This document shows positions 1 through 7,020 of a stretch of 8,217 nucleotides of DNA, piece after piece. Source of the stretch: Candidatus Pelagibacter sp. TMED197 (GTDB lineage: Bacteria > Pseudomonadota > Alphaproteobacteria > Pelagibacterales > Pelagibacteraceae); contig NHIU01000007.1 of NCBI GenBank assembly GCA_002169755.1, positions 1-8,217 on the forward strand, read 5' to 3'. The notes below the pieces were generated by a model. It had not been told where the DNA came from and did no database searches. It worked only from the letters and a program-made list of their open reading frames with translations. Each line of letters opens with the position of its first letter. Within the stretch, counting starts at the first letter, position 1. The translations under genes and the position numbers were made by a program.

Positions 1-350
1 CTGAGAGTGTTAAAGAAAAATTAGACGTTGATTATACTGGTTTATCTGGAATAAGTTTTTTAAAAGAAATTATAAAAAAAGAACCTGGAACTCACAAAAT
101 TAATATAGCAGTAAACTCGTGGTATCCTTTGTGGAGAATGAAAGAACTGTTAGAAAAAAAAGATAGAGAGAGGCTTGTAATCTATGCCACAGATAAAAAA
201 AGTGAGGCTGATTATATTTTTTCAAATAGAATTTATGATGTTGATAAAAAATATCACAAAAAGTATGATTTACCAATCAACTTTAAAAAGATTAAAGAAT
301 TTAAAGTAGACAAGACTATAATTTACGAAGTATATGCGAAAGTAGATTAA
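1..350 (+). CDS. GT-C/PMT-like polytopic membrane glycosyltransferase, C-terminal fragment
   Basis: The reading frame is open from the window edge (first whole codon at position 3) to TAA at 348-350, giving 115 residues of a protein whose start lies upstream. The visible part is a soluble tail: a DYTGLSGISFLKEI segment, a short alpha/beta stretch with NSWYPLWRM, then ADYIFSNR and a closing IIYEVYAK strand. In my knowledge of the family, the order DYwGLSyrqaleyI - ADYvltNyr - IkvdgakIlsVYk is typical of the C-terminal, probably periplasmic, domain of bacterial family-39-like (PMT/ArnT-type) membrane proteins. These use polyprenyl-phosphate sugars as donors. The catalytic membrane part is not in view, so activity cannot be judged. 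A TTG at 129 could be mistaken for a start, but it sits inside the conserved tail. The stop overlaps the next gene's ATG (TAATG), so the two are probably translationally coupled. Confidence 0.6.
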   Translation, partial: ESVKEKLDVDYTGLSGISFLKEIIKKEPGTHKINIAVNSWYPLWRMKELLEKKDRERLVIYATDKKSEADYIFSNRIYDVDKKYHKKYDLPINFKKIKEFKVDKTIIYEVYAKVD

Positions 351-613
351 TGAAAATATTTTTTTATAAAACTCTATTGGTAGCTTTAATTTTTTTTATT
401 GTTTTCCAAATAACTTTTGGTTCTCTAATAAATAGAGTTGAGAACAAAATTTATGAAATCAAGTCCAAGGAAAATATTGAAATGATAAAAGAAAAGATAA
501 AAAATCAAATGGAAATAGCTATTAATAAAGATGAATTTATTAAAAAGGAAGATGCAGAACTAATTAATAAATTTATAAATAAAATTCAAAAAGATCTTAA
601 AAATCAGAATTAA
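350..613 (+). CDS. Small single-span membrane protein with charged helical tail, unknown function
   Basis: This is an 87-residue protein that I cannot assign to a named family. Residues about 7-27 form one hydrophobic segment without a clear signal-peptidase site, so a membrane anchor is more likely than a cleaved signal. The rest is very rich in Lys, Glu, Asn and Ile and looks continuously helical, possibly a short coiled coil (about residues 28-85). Lys6-Lys7 lie before the span with few positive charges, while the tail is also charged, so topology is uncertain. The ATG at 350 overlaps the TAA of the GT-C fragment by one base. Its stop is six bases before the GT2 gene. This tight placement between two glycosyltransferases suggests an accessory or scaffold role for one of them; that is inference from context only. 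No Shine-Dalgarno-like sequence precedes it, in keeping with coupling. Confidence 0.7.
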   Translation: MKIFFYKTLLVALIFFIVFQITFGSLINRVENKIYEIKSKENIEMIKEKIKNQMEIAINKDEFIKKEDAELINKFINKIQKDLKNQN

Positions 614-619
614 TTTAAA

Positions 620-1468
620 GTGTACAATTATATTTTTCTTCTACCTCTATATAATGATTGGGACTCTTGTTCAATTTTGGTTGATAAAATAAACTTCCAA
701 ATGAAAAAATTGAGTAAAAAATGTGAAATATTAATAATAGATGATTGCTCAAACTCAATGCAAACGAACTTCTTGTCTTTTAGTAACATTACAAAAATTA
801 ATATTTTAAGTCTAAGAAAAAATTTAGGTAGTCAAAAAGCTATTTCGATAGGTCTGCAATACCTTTATAAAATAGAAAAAAAAATGATTATTACAATTTT
901 AGACTCCGATGGTGAAGACGATGCCAGTAAAATACCTGATATGATTAAAAATGCTGAAATTGAAAAAGATAAAGTAATTGTTTCTACTCGAACAAAAAGA
1001 CAAGAAAATATCCTATTTAAATTGTTATACTTTATTCATAAGTTGTTAACTTTTTTATTTAGTTTAAATTGGATATCATATGGAAACTATTCATCATTTC
1101 ATTCTGATCAATTAAAAAAGATTTTATCTCAAAAAAGTTCATGGTTGGCATTTTCTGCATGCGTTGCTAAGAACTGTAAGATTAAAAAGGTTAAAGCTGA
1201 AAGAAAAAAAAGACTAGATGGTATATCTAAGTTATCTTTTCTTGGTCTAATATTTCATTCTTTAAGAGTAAATACTGTTTTTATTGCTAGAGCAATTATG
1301 TTGTCAATATTTTACATTTTAATATTTTTTTTGTTTTTTAATTTAGGATATTTCTTTTGTATTTTTTTTATTTTTGCTATTATTATTTATAACTTATTGT
1401 TGACCATTACATTTTTTTTAAATAATCAAAAAAGTTTTACAAATTCCTTACATTTAATAAAAAAGTGA
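620..1468 (+). CDS. GT2 family glycosyltransferase, polyprenyl-phosphate (DPM1/GtrB-like) type
   Basis: This 282-residue membrane-anchored glycosyltransferase has a GT-A fold. The N-terminus has LPLYNDWDS (residues 8-16), followed by the ILIIDDCS nucleotide-binding strand (Asp41-Asp42), NLGSQKAISIGL (68-79) and the acidic catalytic/metal segment DSDGEDD (95-101). RLDGISKLSFLGL (198-210) resembles the R-x-x-G-x-SK element of DPM1/GtrB-type enzymes. Two hydrophobic helices follow at about 221-246 and 247-267, as in enzymes that load a sugar from a nucleotide donor onto a polyprenyl phosphate at the inner membrane. Sugar and acceptor cannot be read from the sequence. The start is GTG at 620; the in-frame TAA at 611-613 rules out anything further upstream, and the first conserved strand begins only five residues in. 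It lies in a tight series, with its stop one base before the formyltransferase ATG. A lipid-linked donor for a neighbouring GT-C protein is the simplest role. Confidence 0.85.
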   Translation: MYNYIFLLPLYNDWDSCSILVDKINFQMKKLSKKCEILIIDDCSNSMQTNFLSFSNITKINILSLRKNLGSQKAISIGLQYLYKIEKKMIITILDSDGEDDASKIPDMIKNAEIEKDKVIVSTRTKRQENILFKLLYFIHKLLTFLFSLNWISYGNYSSFHSDQLKKILSQKSSWLAFSACVAKNCKIKKVKAERKKRLDGISKLSFLGLIFHSLRVNTVFIARAIMLSIFYILIFFLFFNLGYFFCIFFIFAIIIYNLLLTITFFLNNQKSFTNSLHLIKK

Positions 1469-1469
1469 A

Positions 1470-2144
1470 ATGAAAAAAATTATTATTTATACAACTAATG
1501 ATGAAATAATATCATTACATTTAGTAAAACAAATAATTACAAACAGAAAATTTAAAGATTATCATATAGATATTCTCTTAACAAAACCAAGTTTTTTACG
1601 AAAAATAAAAATTTTTATAGTAATAATGTTTTTTGGATCTGTTAAAGATTTTTTAAAGCAAATAGCTAACAAAGTATCAATAAGTGAAATTATCAAAAAT
1701 AATAATAATTGTAAGATCGTTAGTCAAGTAAATGAAAATTACGAATATGGATTAAGTGTTTATTGTTCAAGCAAAATTAAACTACAAAATTTTAAAATAT
1801 TTAACTTTCACTTGGGTAATTTAAAAACACAAAGAGGATCTTTCATTTTTTTTTATAAATTTTTATATGACTGGAACAGTATAACTTTAACTTTTCACGA
1901 AATAAGTGATAGATTTGATGTTGGTAAAATTATAAATGAAAGAAACATTAAATTAGATAAAAAATGTTTTGCGTCAGATATTTTCTTTATATATTTAAAA
2001 AATAAAGATTTTCTTATTGAAAGTATCGGTAAAATTTATGATAAAAATAATAAAGAATACAAAGAATTTAATAAGTTATATTTAATTCCAAGTTTTTTTA
2101 AATTATTTAAAGATATTGCCACTTTCTTTTTAAAAAGAAATTAA
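1470..2144 (+). CDS. Formyltransferase-fold enzyme, probable sugar N-formyltransferase
   Basis: This 224-residue protein has a formyl_trans_N-like core. The active-site triad of the family is visible as Asn112 and His114 in FNFHLGN and Asp150 in FDVGKII. The 38-residue distance from Asn to Asp equals that in E. coli PurN (Asn106 to Asp144). QRG (121-123) corresponds to the end of the usual SLLPxxRG loop, but the LLP part is replaced by NLK. The protein has no C-terminal tRNA-binding domain and is much shorter than methionyl-tRNA formyltransferase (about 315 residues), and its neighbours are glycan genes. The likely reaction is therefore N-formylation of an amino sugar using 10-formyltetrahydrofolate, as in WbtJ/VioF-like enzymes; substrate and cofactor are inferred. 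It is the last gene of the plus-strand train. Its TAA shares bases with the stop of the convergent GMC gene, and its final codons lie in an 18-bp palindrome. Confidence 0.75.
   Translation: MKKIIIYTTNDEIISLHLVKQIITNRKFKDYHIDILLTKPSFLRKIKIFIVIMFFGSVKDFLKQIANKVSISEIIKNNNNCKIVSQVNENYEYGLSVYCSSKIKLQNFKIFNFHLGNLKTQRGSFIFFYKFLYDWNSITLTFHEISDRFDVGKIINERNIKLDKKCFASDIFFIYLKNKDFLIESIGKIYDKNNKEYKEFNKLYLIPSFFKLFKDIATFFLKRN
2123..2140. terminator. Perfect 18-bp palindrome at the convergent junction, possible bidirectional terminator
   Basis: The sequence TTTCTTTTTAAAAAGAAA is a perfect inverted repeat. As RNA it could fold into about a 7-bp stem with a 4-nt loop in either direction. It lies within the last codons of the formyltransferase gene and immediately before the shared TTAA stop codons of the two convergent operons, where a two-way terminator is expected. 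The stem has only one G-C pair per arm and no clean U-run follows on the plus strand, so it would be weak. In a genome this AT-rich, chance is a real alternative. Confidence 0.3.
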
Positions 2145-3553
2145 GATTTCGCTAAGTATTGTCCAATTCTTCTTGCATTAGCCATTACTATACCTAAAGG
2201 GTATTTATTAGTTTTAAAATTAAAAACAGAACCGTCTATTACATATATATTTTTAGAACCATTTAATTGACAATTTTCGTTTACTGTAAGTTTTCCTTTT
2301 CCATTAAACGGTATAGTGCCAAAATAATGGTAATCAGCACCAGACCCTGGAAAAAATGTCTTAAAAAAAGGTAATATAATTTTTTTTGATAATAAAAATT
2401 TAAAAACTTTGTTATTTTGTTTTTCTAAAAAGCCTTTTAGATCCCTTTTTTTACAATAAATCTCAAATTGTCCTTTAATCTTTTTAATATAAATATTGCT
2501 GGCGTTTGAATCTAATAAAATGTTTGAGAAAATTAATCTGTGCCGAAAAAAGTTTATAATAGGTTTAAAGAGTATCATAAAAGGAAAAGCATCAATAATT
2601 GACTCTGTGATTAGTCTATTTCCTGGTCTCAAATCCGAACTAAAATAATTTTTTTTGGATTTATTTATGATTTGCAACAAAGAAGGAGTAAAATCTAAAT
2701 TAAATTCTAATGGTTTTTTTGAAAAAAAAACACTAAATAATCTTGGATGATGTCTAATTTTAATTTCTTTTTTTATTTTTAAATATTCCATAAGAATTTT
2801 AGTTGTAACTACCGTACCTGAAGCGAAAACAATTTTTTTTGAAATTAATTTTTTTTCCTCTTTACTGTTTTTACAAATAATTTCAAAATACTTTTTATTT
2901 TTAAATATTTTTTTTACAAAATAATTATGAAAAATAATATTTTCTTTTCTTTTAATTTTTTTATAAAAATTTTCAGCATTTAATTTTTGTTTTTTTTCTT
3001 TTACAGAGTTAAGATTACCTTTAAAATTTTTATTTGAAAAAAAACCTAAAATAGGTTTTTTACATAGAAAATGCTTGTGATTTTGGTTTATCAGCCGTGT
3101 TAATTGATCAGGAATAACAAATTCATTTTTGTAAATAAACTCATTTTTTTTTAAATGAGATCCTATAAGTTTGAATTTATTTAAAAATTTTATAAAATTT
3201 TTTTCGATCAGATTAAAGCTTTTTTGACTTAATTTTTGATCGTTATTCAAATAATTATCTAATTGTAGCCCCCAATAATTAGATAGACCTCCAAAATTTA
3301 ATGATCCAAGAAGTTTGCAATTATCTTGAACCTTTAATTTATTAGCAAAAAAATAATTTTGAACATTTATATTTTCTCCTCGCATTTGGGTTGGCAGAAG
3401 TCTGATATTTTGTTTCGAAGAAGAATCTAAATAATTTTTTTCATCTGGTGATATTAAATTTATTGACTTTCCTTTTTTTAAATACTCATCTATGAAATTT
3501 AGAGCTGCTAATCCGCTTCCTACAACTACAATATCTAAAATTTTTTCTTTCAT
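2141..3553 (-). CDS. GMC-family FAD-dependent oxidoreductase (paralog 1, distal gene)
   Basis: This 470-residue protein, a little shorter than typical GMC enzymes (about 500-560), should oxidise an alcohol, probably a sugar hydroxyl, using FAD. The N-terminus carries the dinucleotide-binding VVVGSGLAALNF (Gly12, Gly14). GGLSNYWG (88-95) is the flavin-proximal element seen in this family, FASGTVVTTKILM (243-255) is the second FAD-binding strand, and HHPRLFS lies at 268-274. The C-terminus has GADYHYFGT (405-413) with probable catalytic His409, then IYVIDGSVFNF (436-446) and NKYPLGIVMANARRIG (449-464), matching the GMC_oxred_C pattern. Asn449 may be the second active-site position, less surely. 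There is no signal peptide, so it is probably cytoplasmic. The ATG overlaps the GNAT stop as ATGA. It is the last gene of the minus-strand operon and closely resembles the GMC gene at the operon's other end. The exact substrate is unknown. Confidence 0.85.
   Translation of the reverse strand: MKEKILDIVVVGSGLAALNFIDEYLKKGKSINLISPDEKNYLDSSSKQNIRLLPTQMRGENINVQNYFFANKLKVQDNCKLLGSLNFGGLSNYWGLQLDNYLNNDQKLSQKSFNLIEKNFIKFLNKFKLIGSHLKKNEFIYKNEFVIPDQLTRLINQNHKHFLCKKPILGFFSNKNFKGNLNSVKEKKQKLNAENFYKKIKRKENIIFHNYFVKKIFKNKKYFEIICKNSKEEKKLISKKIVFASGTVVTTKILMEYLKIKKEIKIRHHPRLFSVFFSKKPLEFNLDFTPSLLQIINKSKKNYFSSDLRPGNRLITESIIDAFPFMILFKPIINFFRHRLIFSNILLDSNASNIYIKKIKGQFEIYCKKRDLKGFLEKQNNKVFKFLLSKKIILPFFKTFFPGSGADYHYFGTIPFNGKGKLTVNENCQLNGSKNIYVIDGSVFNFKTNKYPLGIVMANARRIGQYLAKS
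2166..2210. repeat. Direct repeat copy 1: 3' end of GMC paralog 1
   Basis: These 45 bases match 7037-7081 in the same orientation at 38 of 45 positions by hand count. They encode the conserved YPLGIVMANARRIG region. The repeat reflects the gene duplication rather than a mobile element; similarity continues more weakly through the rest of the two genes. Confidence 0.7.
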
Positions 3554-4200
3554 GTTAAAAGTCTTTTAAAATTAATATTTTTTTTTAGAACAGTAAGATT
3601 ATTTGTTAATCTTAATTTTTTTCCTATATATTTAAAATTATTTTTTTTCAAATAGAAATTAACAGATCCTGGGGTTGGTGCCTCACAGGTAACACATTTA
3701 AATCTAAACACATTTTTCTGTATGTCCTTTAAAACTTTATTCAAAAAATATTTTCCAAATCCATTAGATTGAAATTTTTTATTAATAGCAAGTAAATTAA
3801 GATTTAGACAATTCAATTCAACGTTATTGCTTTTACCTAAAAAAATTAAATCAATTTTTGTGATTGCCATAAAAATATTTACTAATGTTATGATTTTAAA
3901 ATTTAAAACTAAATGTAATAATATTCTAAATTTAAGTGCTTGAAAATCTTTTATCAAATAATCTTCTTTTTTGGTAAGTAAAGCATATCCAATTATGTAA
4001 TTTTTTTTTTTTAAAATATATAAAAATATATTTTTAGACTTAATTGCAGTTTTTAAATATTTTTTTATCAGATCTTTGCTTAAATTAGAAATAAGTGCAT
4101 GGGTATTTTCTTGTTTAATTATTTTAATTATTTCTATGAATTCCTTCAATGTTAATTTATTCTTTATTTGAGAAATCTTTAAATTAGAAAATTTTTTCAT
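3550..4200 (-). CDS. GNAT family N-acetyltransferase
   Basis: This 216-residue protein has a C-terminal GNAT domain. The acetyl-CoA pyrophosphate loop is QSNGFGKYFLNKVL (144-157), fitting the Q/R-x-x-G-x-G/A motif A. It is preceded by the LNLLAINKKF strand (134-143) and followed by CVTCEAP (169-175) and TPGSVNFYLKKNNFKYIG (176-193), the motif-B-like strand and helix that place the acceptor. The N-terminal half (1-120) is poorly conserved and Lys/Ile-rich. The likely role is acetylation of an amine, here perhaps an amino sugar made by the DegT enzyme two genes upstream; this is inferred from operon order. Both ends overlap neighbours by 4 nt (ATGA), implying translational coupling. Residues 64-68 are encoded across a run of twelve A bases on the coding strand, a possible slippage site. 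Acylation of an amino acid or protein cannot be excluded. Confidence 0.8.
   Translation of the reverse strand: MKKFSNLKISQIKNKLTLKEFIEIIKIIKQENTHALISNLSKDLIKKYLKTAIKSKNIFLYILKKKNYIIGYALLTKKEDYLIKDFQALKFRILLHLVLNFKIITLVNIFMAITKIDLIFLGKSNNVELNCLNLNLLAINKKFQSNGFGKYFLNKVLKDIQKNVFRFKCVTCEAPTPGSVNFYLKKNNFKYIGKKLRLTNNLTVLKKNINFKRLLT
4001..4012. repeat. 12-nt homopolymer (T on plus strand, A on coding strand) inside the GNAT gene
   Basis: This is the longest mononucleotide run I found in the window. It encodes the Lys-Lys-Lys-Asn stretch at about residues 64-67 of the GNAT protein, before the catalytic domain. Loss or gain of one base by replication or transcription slippage would remove the acetyl-CoA-binding motif. 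The gene is in frame as given. Long A/T runs are common by chance at this base composition. Confidence 0.6.
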
Positions 4201-5765
4201 TTTAATTCTTTACAATTTATTATTTTTAAAACTAAAGAATGTTTATTTGGCTTGTTTTTTTCAAAACAAGTATCGGGAATATAATTATAAATTATATGGT
4301 TAATATTATATTTTGAATTAGGTTCAAAAATATATATTTTTTTTATTTTGTTATTATTAATTATTTTAATCAAATATTTTTGATATTCTTCAAAATATTT
4401 CGTGTCCTTTCTTGGATAACTGATTGAATCATAAGTTCTGCTAGGTGAATTTAATCTTTTATTTAATAGAGATGAGAAAAAATTATATTGAGAAATTACC
4501 ATTTTTTCATCTTGATCATCGTCTAAAATAGATAAAAAGTTTTTTATCAATTCTGCTTCCTCGTTTGGATCAGTGAAATAAGGACTTATCCATTTTAACC
4601 CTTTTAAATTTTTATGAATTATTTTAGCACTAATAGAGTCATTTAAATTTGTATTGTTGAGTTCATGAAATTTTCTTTCTATATTGAATCTCTTATTATA
4701 TTTTATTGTTGTAAATAAACATAAAGAAATAACAAAGACAGTAATTATTTTTTTAAAATTTATAAAAGTCTGATTATTAAAGTAAATTAAAAATCCTGAT
4801 AAAAAGGGTATCAAAAAAAATATATAGATTTGATTTTTTGTATAAATTTGATGGAATATCGTAGTTGAATAAAAAATCAATATTATTAATAAAATTTCAA
4901 AGTTTTTAGATTTAAAATAATTTTTATTTTTTTTGAAAATCACAAAATTTGAAATGAAGATAAAAAAAACTATTAAATGTATAAATTTAAAATTTAAAAT
5001 TACATTTTTAATATTTAATATATATGTATCATACCTGCTAGCTCCGATTGATTGAGGAAATAAGAAAATTTGCAATATAAAATTATAAATTGAAATTTCT
5101 CTAAATAATAAAAATAATAATAAAATAATTAAAAAAAATATTCCACCTGCTGCAAAAAATAAAAAAATTCTAAAATTTTTTTTTATAACTGCTAAGTAAA
5201 TATTAAATAAAGATAATATAATTATTGTGTAACCTGCAGGCACTTGTTTTGAAAAAAATGCAAAACATAATAGAATTGATGTAAAAAACCAAAATGAGTT
5301 TTTATTTTTTAGTATAGCAATAATTGCAAAATATATTCCTAGTAAAGAAAAGAATGATGAGTGAAGATCTAAAAAAGGTGTGCCGCTAACTGGATAAGCT
5401 AAAATAGCAAATGAAATAGAGAAAAAACAGGAGAGTAAAATATCAATTTTTAATAGTCTAAAAGTAAAAAAAGTAGCTAAAGTTATTGCTGAATTAAAAA
5501 TAGAGGAATGAGCAATATATGAGTACCAATTATTACCAAATATTTTAAAAAAAAAAGCCTGTAAATAATCAATTATAAAACCATGAACTATCCAGTAATC
5601 TTTTACAGGATTATCACCTAAAAGAATTCTATAACCATTGTCATAATGAATAAAAGTATCTACTGGAAAAACACCCTTTGAAGCAACATAAAAATTTAAG
5701 CCAAACGAAATAATTGCTAATGAAGTATAAATATAAATATTTTTGTACTCAATATGTTTTGACAT
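4197..5765 (-). CDS. GT-C-like polytopic membrane glycosyltransferase (PMT/ArnT-type), tentative
   Basis: This 522-residue protein has about 10-12 hydrophobic segments up to residue 355, starting at 12-29. A soluble tail (356-522) follows that is probably periplasmic. The first extracytoplasmic loop holds VFPVDTFIHYDNGYRILLGDNPVKDYW (given in parts: VFPVDTF 32-38, HYDNGYRILLG 40-50, DNPVKDYW 51-58), with acidic Asp36 and Asp42. It has the shape D-x-x-hY-x-x-a-x-x-LL-x-G-x-x-P-x-x-D-Y that bacterial family-39-like GT-C enzymes show, where a loop Asp is catalytic. Such enzymes transfer a sugar from a polyprenyl-phosphate donor on the outer face of the inner membrane. The tail has no family match that I recognise. 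It sits between DegT (9-nt gap upstream) and GNAT (ATGA overlap downstream), so it is probably the transferase for the sugar made by this operon. An alternative is a polysaccharide polymerase-like membrane protein. Confidence 0.6.
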   Translation of the reverse strand: MSKHIEYKNIYIYTSLAIISFGLNFYVASKGVFPVDTFIHYDNGYRILLGDNPVKDYWIVHGFIIDYLQAFFFKIFGNNWYSYIAHSSIFNSAITLATFFTFRLLKIDILLSCFFSISFAILAYPVSGTPFLDLHSSFFSLLGIYFAIIAILKNKNSFWFFTSILLCFAFFSKQVPAGYTIIILSLFNIYLAVIKKNFRIFLFFAAGGIFFLIILLLFLLFREISIYNFILQIFLFPQSIGASRYDTYILNIKNVILNFKFIHLIVFFIFISNFVIFKKNKNYFKSKNFEILLIILIFYSTTIFHQIYTKNQIYIFFLIPFLSGFLIYFNNQTFINFKKIITVFVISLCLFTTIKYNKRFNIERKFHELNNTNLNDSISAKIIHKNLKGLKWISPYFTDPNEEAELIKNFLSILDDDQDEKMVISQYNFFSSLLNKRLNSPSRTYDSISYPRKDTKYFEEYQKYLIKIINNNKIKKIYIFEPNSKYNINHIIYNYIPDTCFEKNKPNKHSLVLKIINCKELK

Positions 5766-5774
5766 TATCTAATA

Positions 5775-7019
5775 TTATCGTTTAGAGCAAAAAACTTCTA
5801 TATTTTTAACGACAAAATCCATATCTGTTAATTGAATTTTTGGATGTACAGGTAAACAAATTAGTTGTTTCTCATATCTTTCAGCATTAATACAAGACCT
5901 TTTATTTTTAAATAATTTTTCACAATTATAATAATGTTTAAATCTTATCTCTATACCTTTGTTTAAAAGAAACTTATTTAATCTATCTTTGTCTTTTACT
6001 AGTATTGGAAAATCTAAAAAATTTTGATAATTAGCATCTTTGATATTTAATAAATCAAATTTTTTATTCTTTATTTTTAGTAATTTTTTAAAGTAATATT
6101 TATGTTTAATTTTTCTTGAATTAAATATTCTTTTTCTACGAGCTTTGTCTTTTATTTGGTAGTAAGTAGCATTTACTGATAATTCACTTATTTTTGAAAA
6201 ATAAAATTTAGGGAATCTTTTATTAATAGATTTCAAAGATGGATAAAACAATTGTAAAATTGATTTAATATTTTTATAATAAGAATACCGTATTATATAA
6301 ATAAAAATAATTTTATATAAAAAATTAATAGACATCAATTTTAGAATAATAAAAATACTTATTTGTTTTATTAAAGGTAAAGAAAAAAACTCATCTAATT
6401 TTTTATTTTCATTTTTATAATACTCAATGAATTCCTTATTATTTGTGGAAGCGGCACCACCAAAAAAAGATGAAATATTTTTCATAATATTAAAGCTATA
6501 AATTGAGAAATCACCTAGATTTCCTGAAAAAATATTTTTATTTCTTAATTTTGTGAAATTATCAAAGTAAATTGCATTATCTTCAATTAAAATAGTTTTA
6601 TTTTTTTTTACTAATTCTTTTATTTTTTGTGAGTCTTTATAGTTATTAAACATATTTGTTAAAACTACTGCTAAAGTTTTATTTGATAATTTATTATTGA
6701 GCTGTTTGTAATCTATTAATCCAGTTTTATTGTTTATGTCACAGAATTTAATATTTAAATTTAAATTTTTAGCTATATTTATCATTTCTGGTAAATTATA
6801 AGCGCAAAAAATTATTTCTTTCTTATCATATTTCTTTCTAAGAAATTTAAGAATAAAAAAAAATGCTACTCTACATTGGCTAAATAAAACCGCGTATCTT
6901 TTATTTGATTGTTTTAGAATACTATATTCAATTAGTTTTCTTCTTTTTTCAATTTGTTTATTTTCAAACAAACTTCTAAAAAAATTAGAAAATTTAAGAT
7001 AAAGCCATATGCGAAACAT
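5775..7019 (-). CDS. DegT/DnrJ/EryC1/StrS-family PLP aminotransferase, divergent
   Basis: This 414-residue protein fits a fold-type I sugar aminotransferase. AYNLPEMINIAKNL (73-86) and FCDINNKTGLIDYKQL (92-107) correspond to the region where the family has "p..t......a....a.pvfvDid..t". ILIEDNAIYFD (143-153) is the ED-x-A cofactor segment. GDFSIYSFNIMKNISSFFGG (169-188) carries the probable Schiff-base Lys180 and the GG loop. CLPVHPKIQLTDMDFVV (388-404) is the typical C-terminus. Family members convert a keto sugar, usually nucleotide-linked, to the amino sugar. It departs from standard members: the N-terminal GS-x-TSAL segment is replaced by SQCRVAFFFI, and a strongly hydrophobic stretch (about 214-248) suggests membrane contact. 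Its ATG follows the upstream GMC stop by one base, so the two are coupled. The GMC product may be its keto substrate; that is inference. Confidence 0.8.
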   Translation of the reverse strand: MFRIWLYLKFSNFFRSLFENKQIEKRRKLIEYSILKQSNKRYAVLFSQCRVAFFFILKFLRKKYDKKEIIFCAYNLPEMINIAKNLNLNIKFCDINNKTGLIDYKQLNNKLSNKTLAVVLTNMFNNYKDSQKIKELVKKNKTILIEDNAIYFDNFTKLRNKNIFSGNLGDFSIYSFNIMKNISSFFGGAASTNNKEFIEYYKNENKKLDEFFSLPLIKQISIFIILKLMSINFLYKIIFIYIIRYSYYKNIKSILQLFYPSLKSINKRFPKFYFSKISELSVNATYYQIKDKARRKRIFNSRKIKHKYYFKKLLKIKNKKFDLLNIKDANYQNFLDFPILVKDKDRLNKFLLNKGIEIRFKHYYNCEKLFKNKRSCINAERYEKQLICLPVHPKIQLTDMDFVVKNIEVFCSKR

Positions 7020-7020
7020 T

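Noticed and set aside
129..350. TTG at 129 as start of a separate 73-residue protein
   Set aside because: The frame is open to the window edge and the upstream residues (DYTGLSGISFLKEI) match the conserved tail of PMT-like membrane proteins, so this is the end of a longer gene.
1470..2144. Methionyl-tRNA formyltransferase (fmt)
   Set aside because: It is too short, lacks the C-terminal tRNA-binding domain and the full SLLPxxRG loop, and lies among glycan genes.
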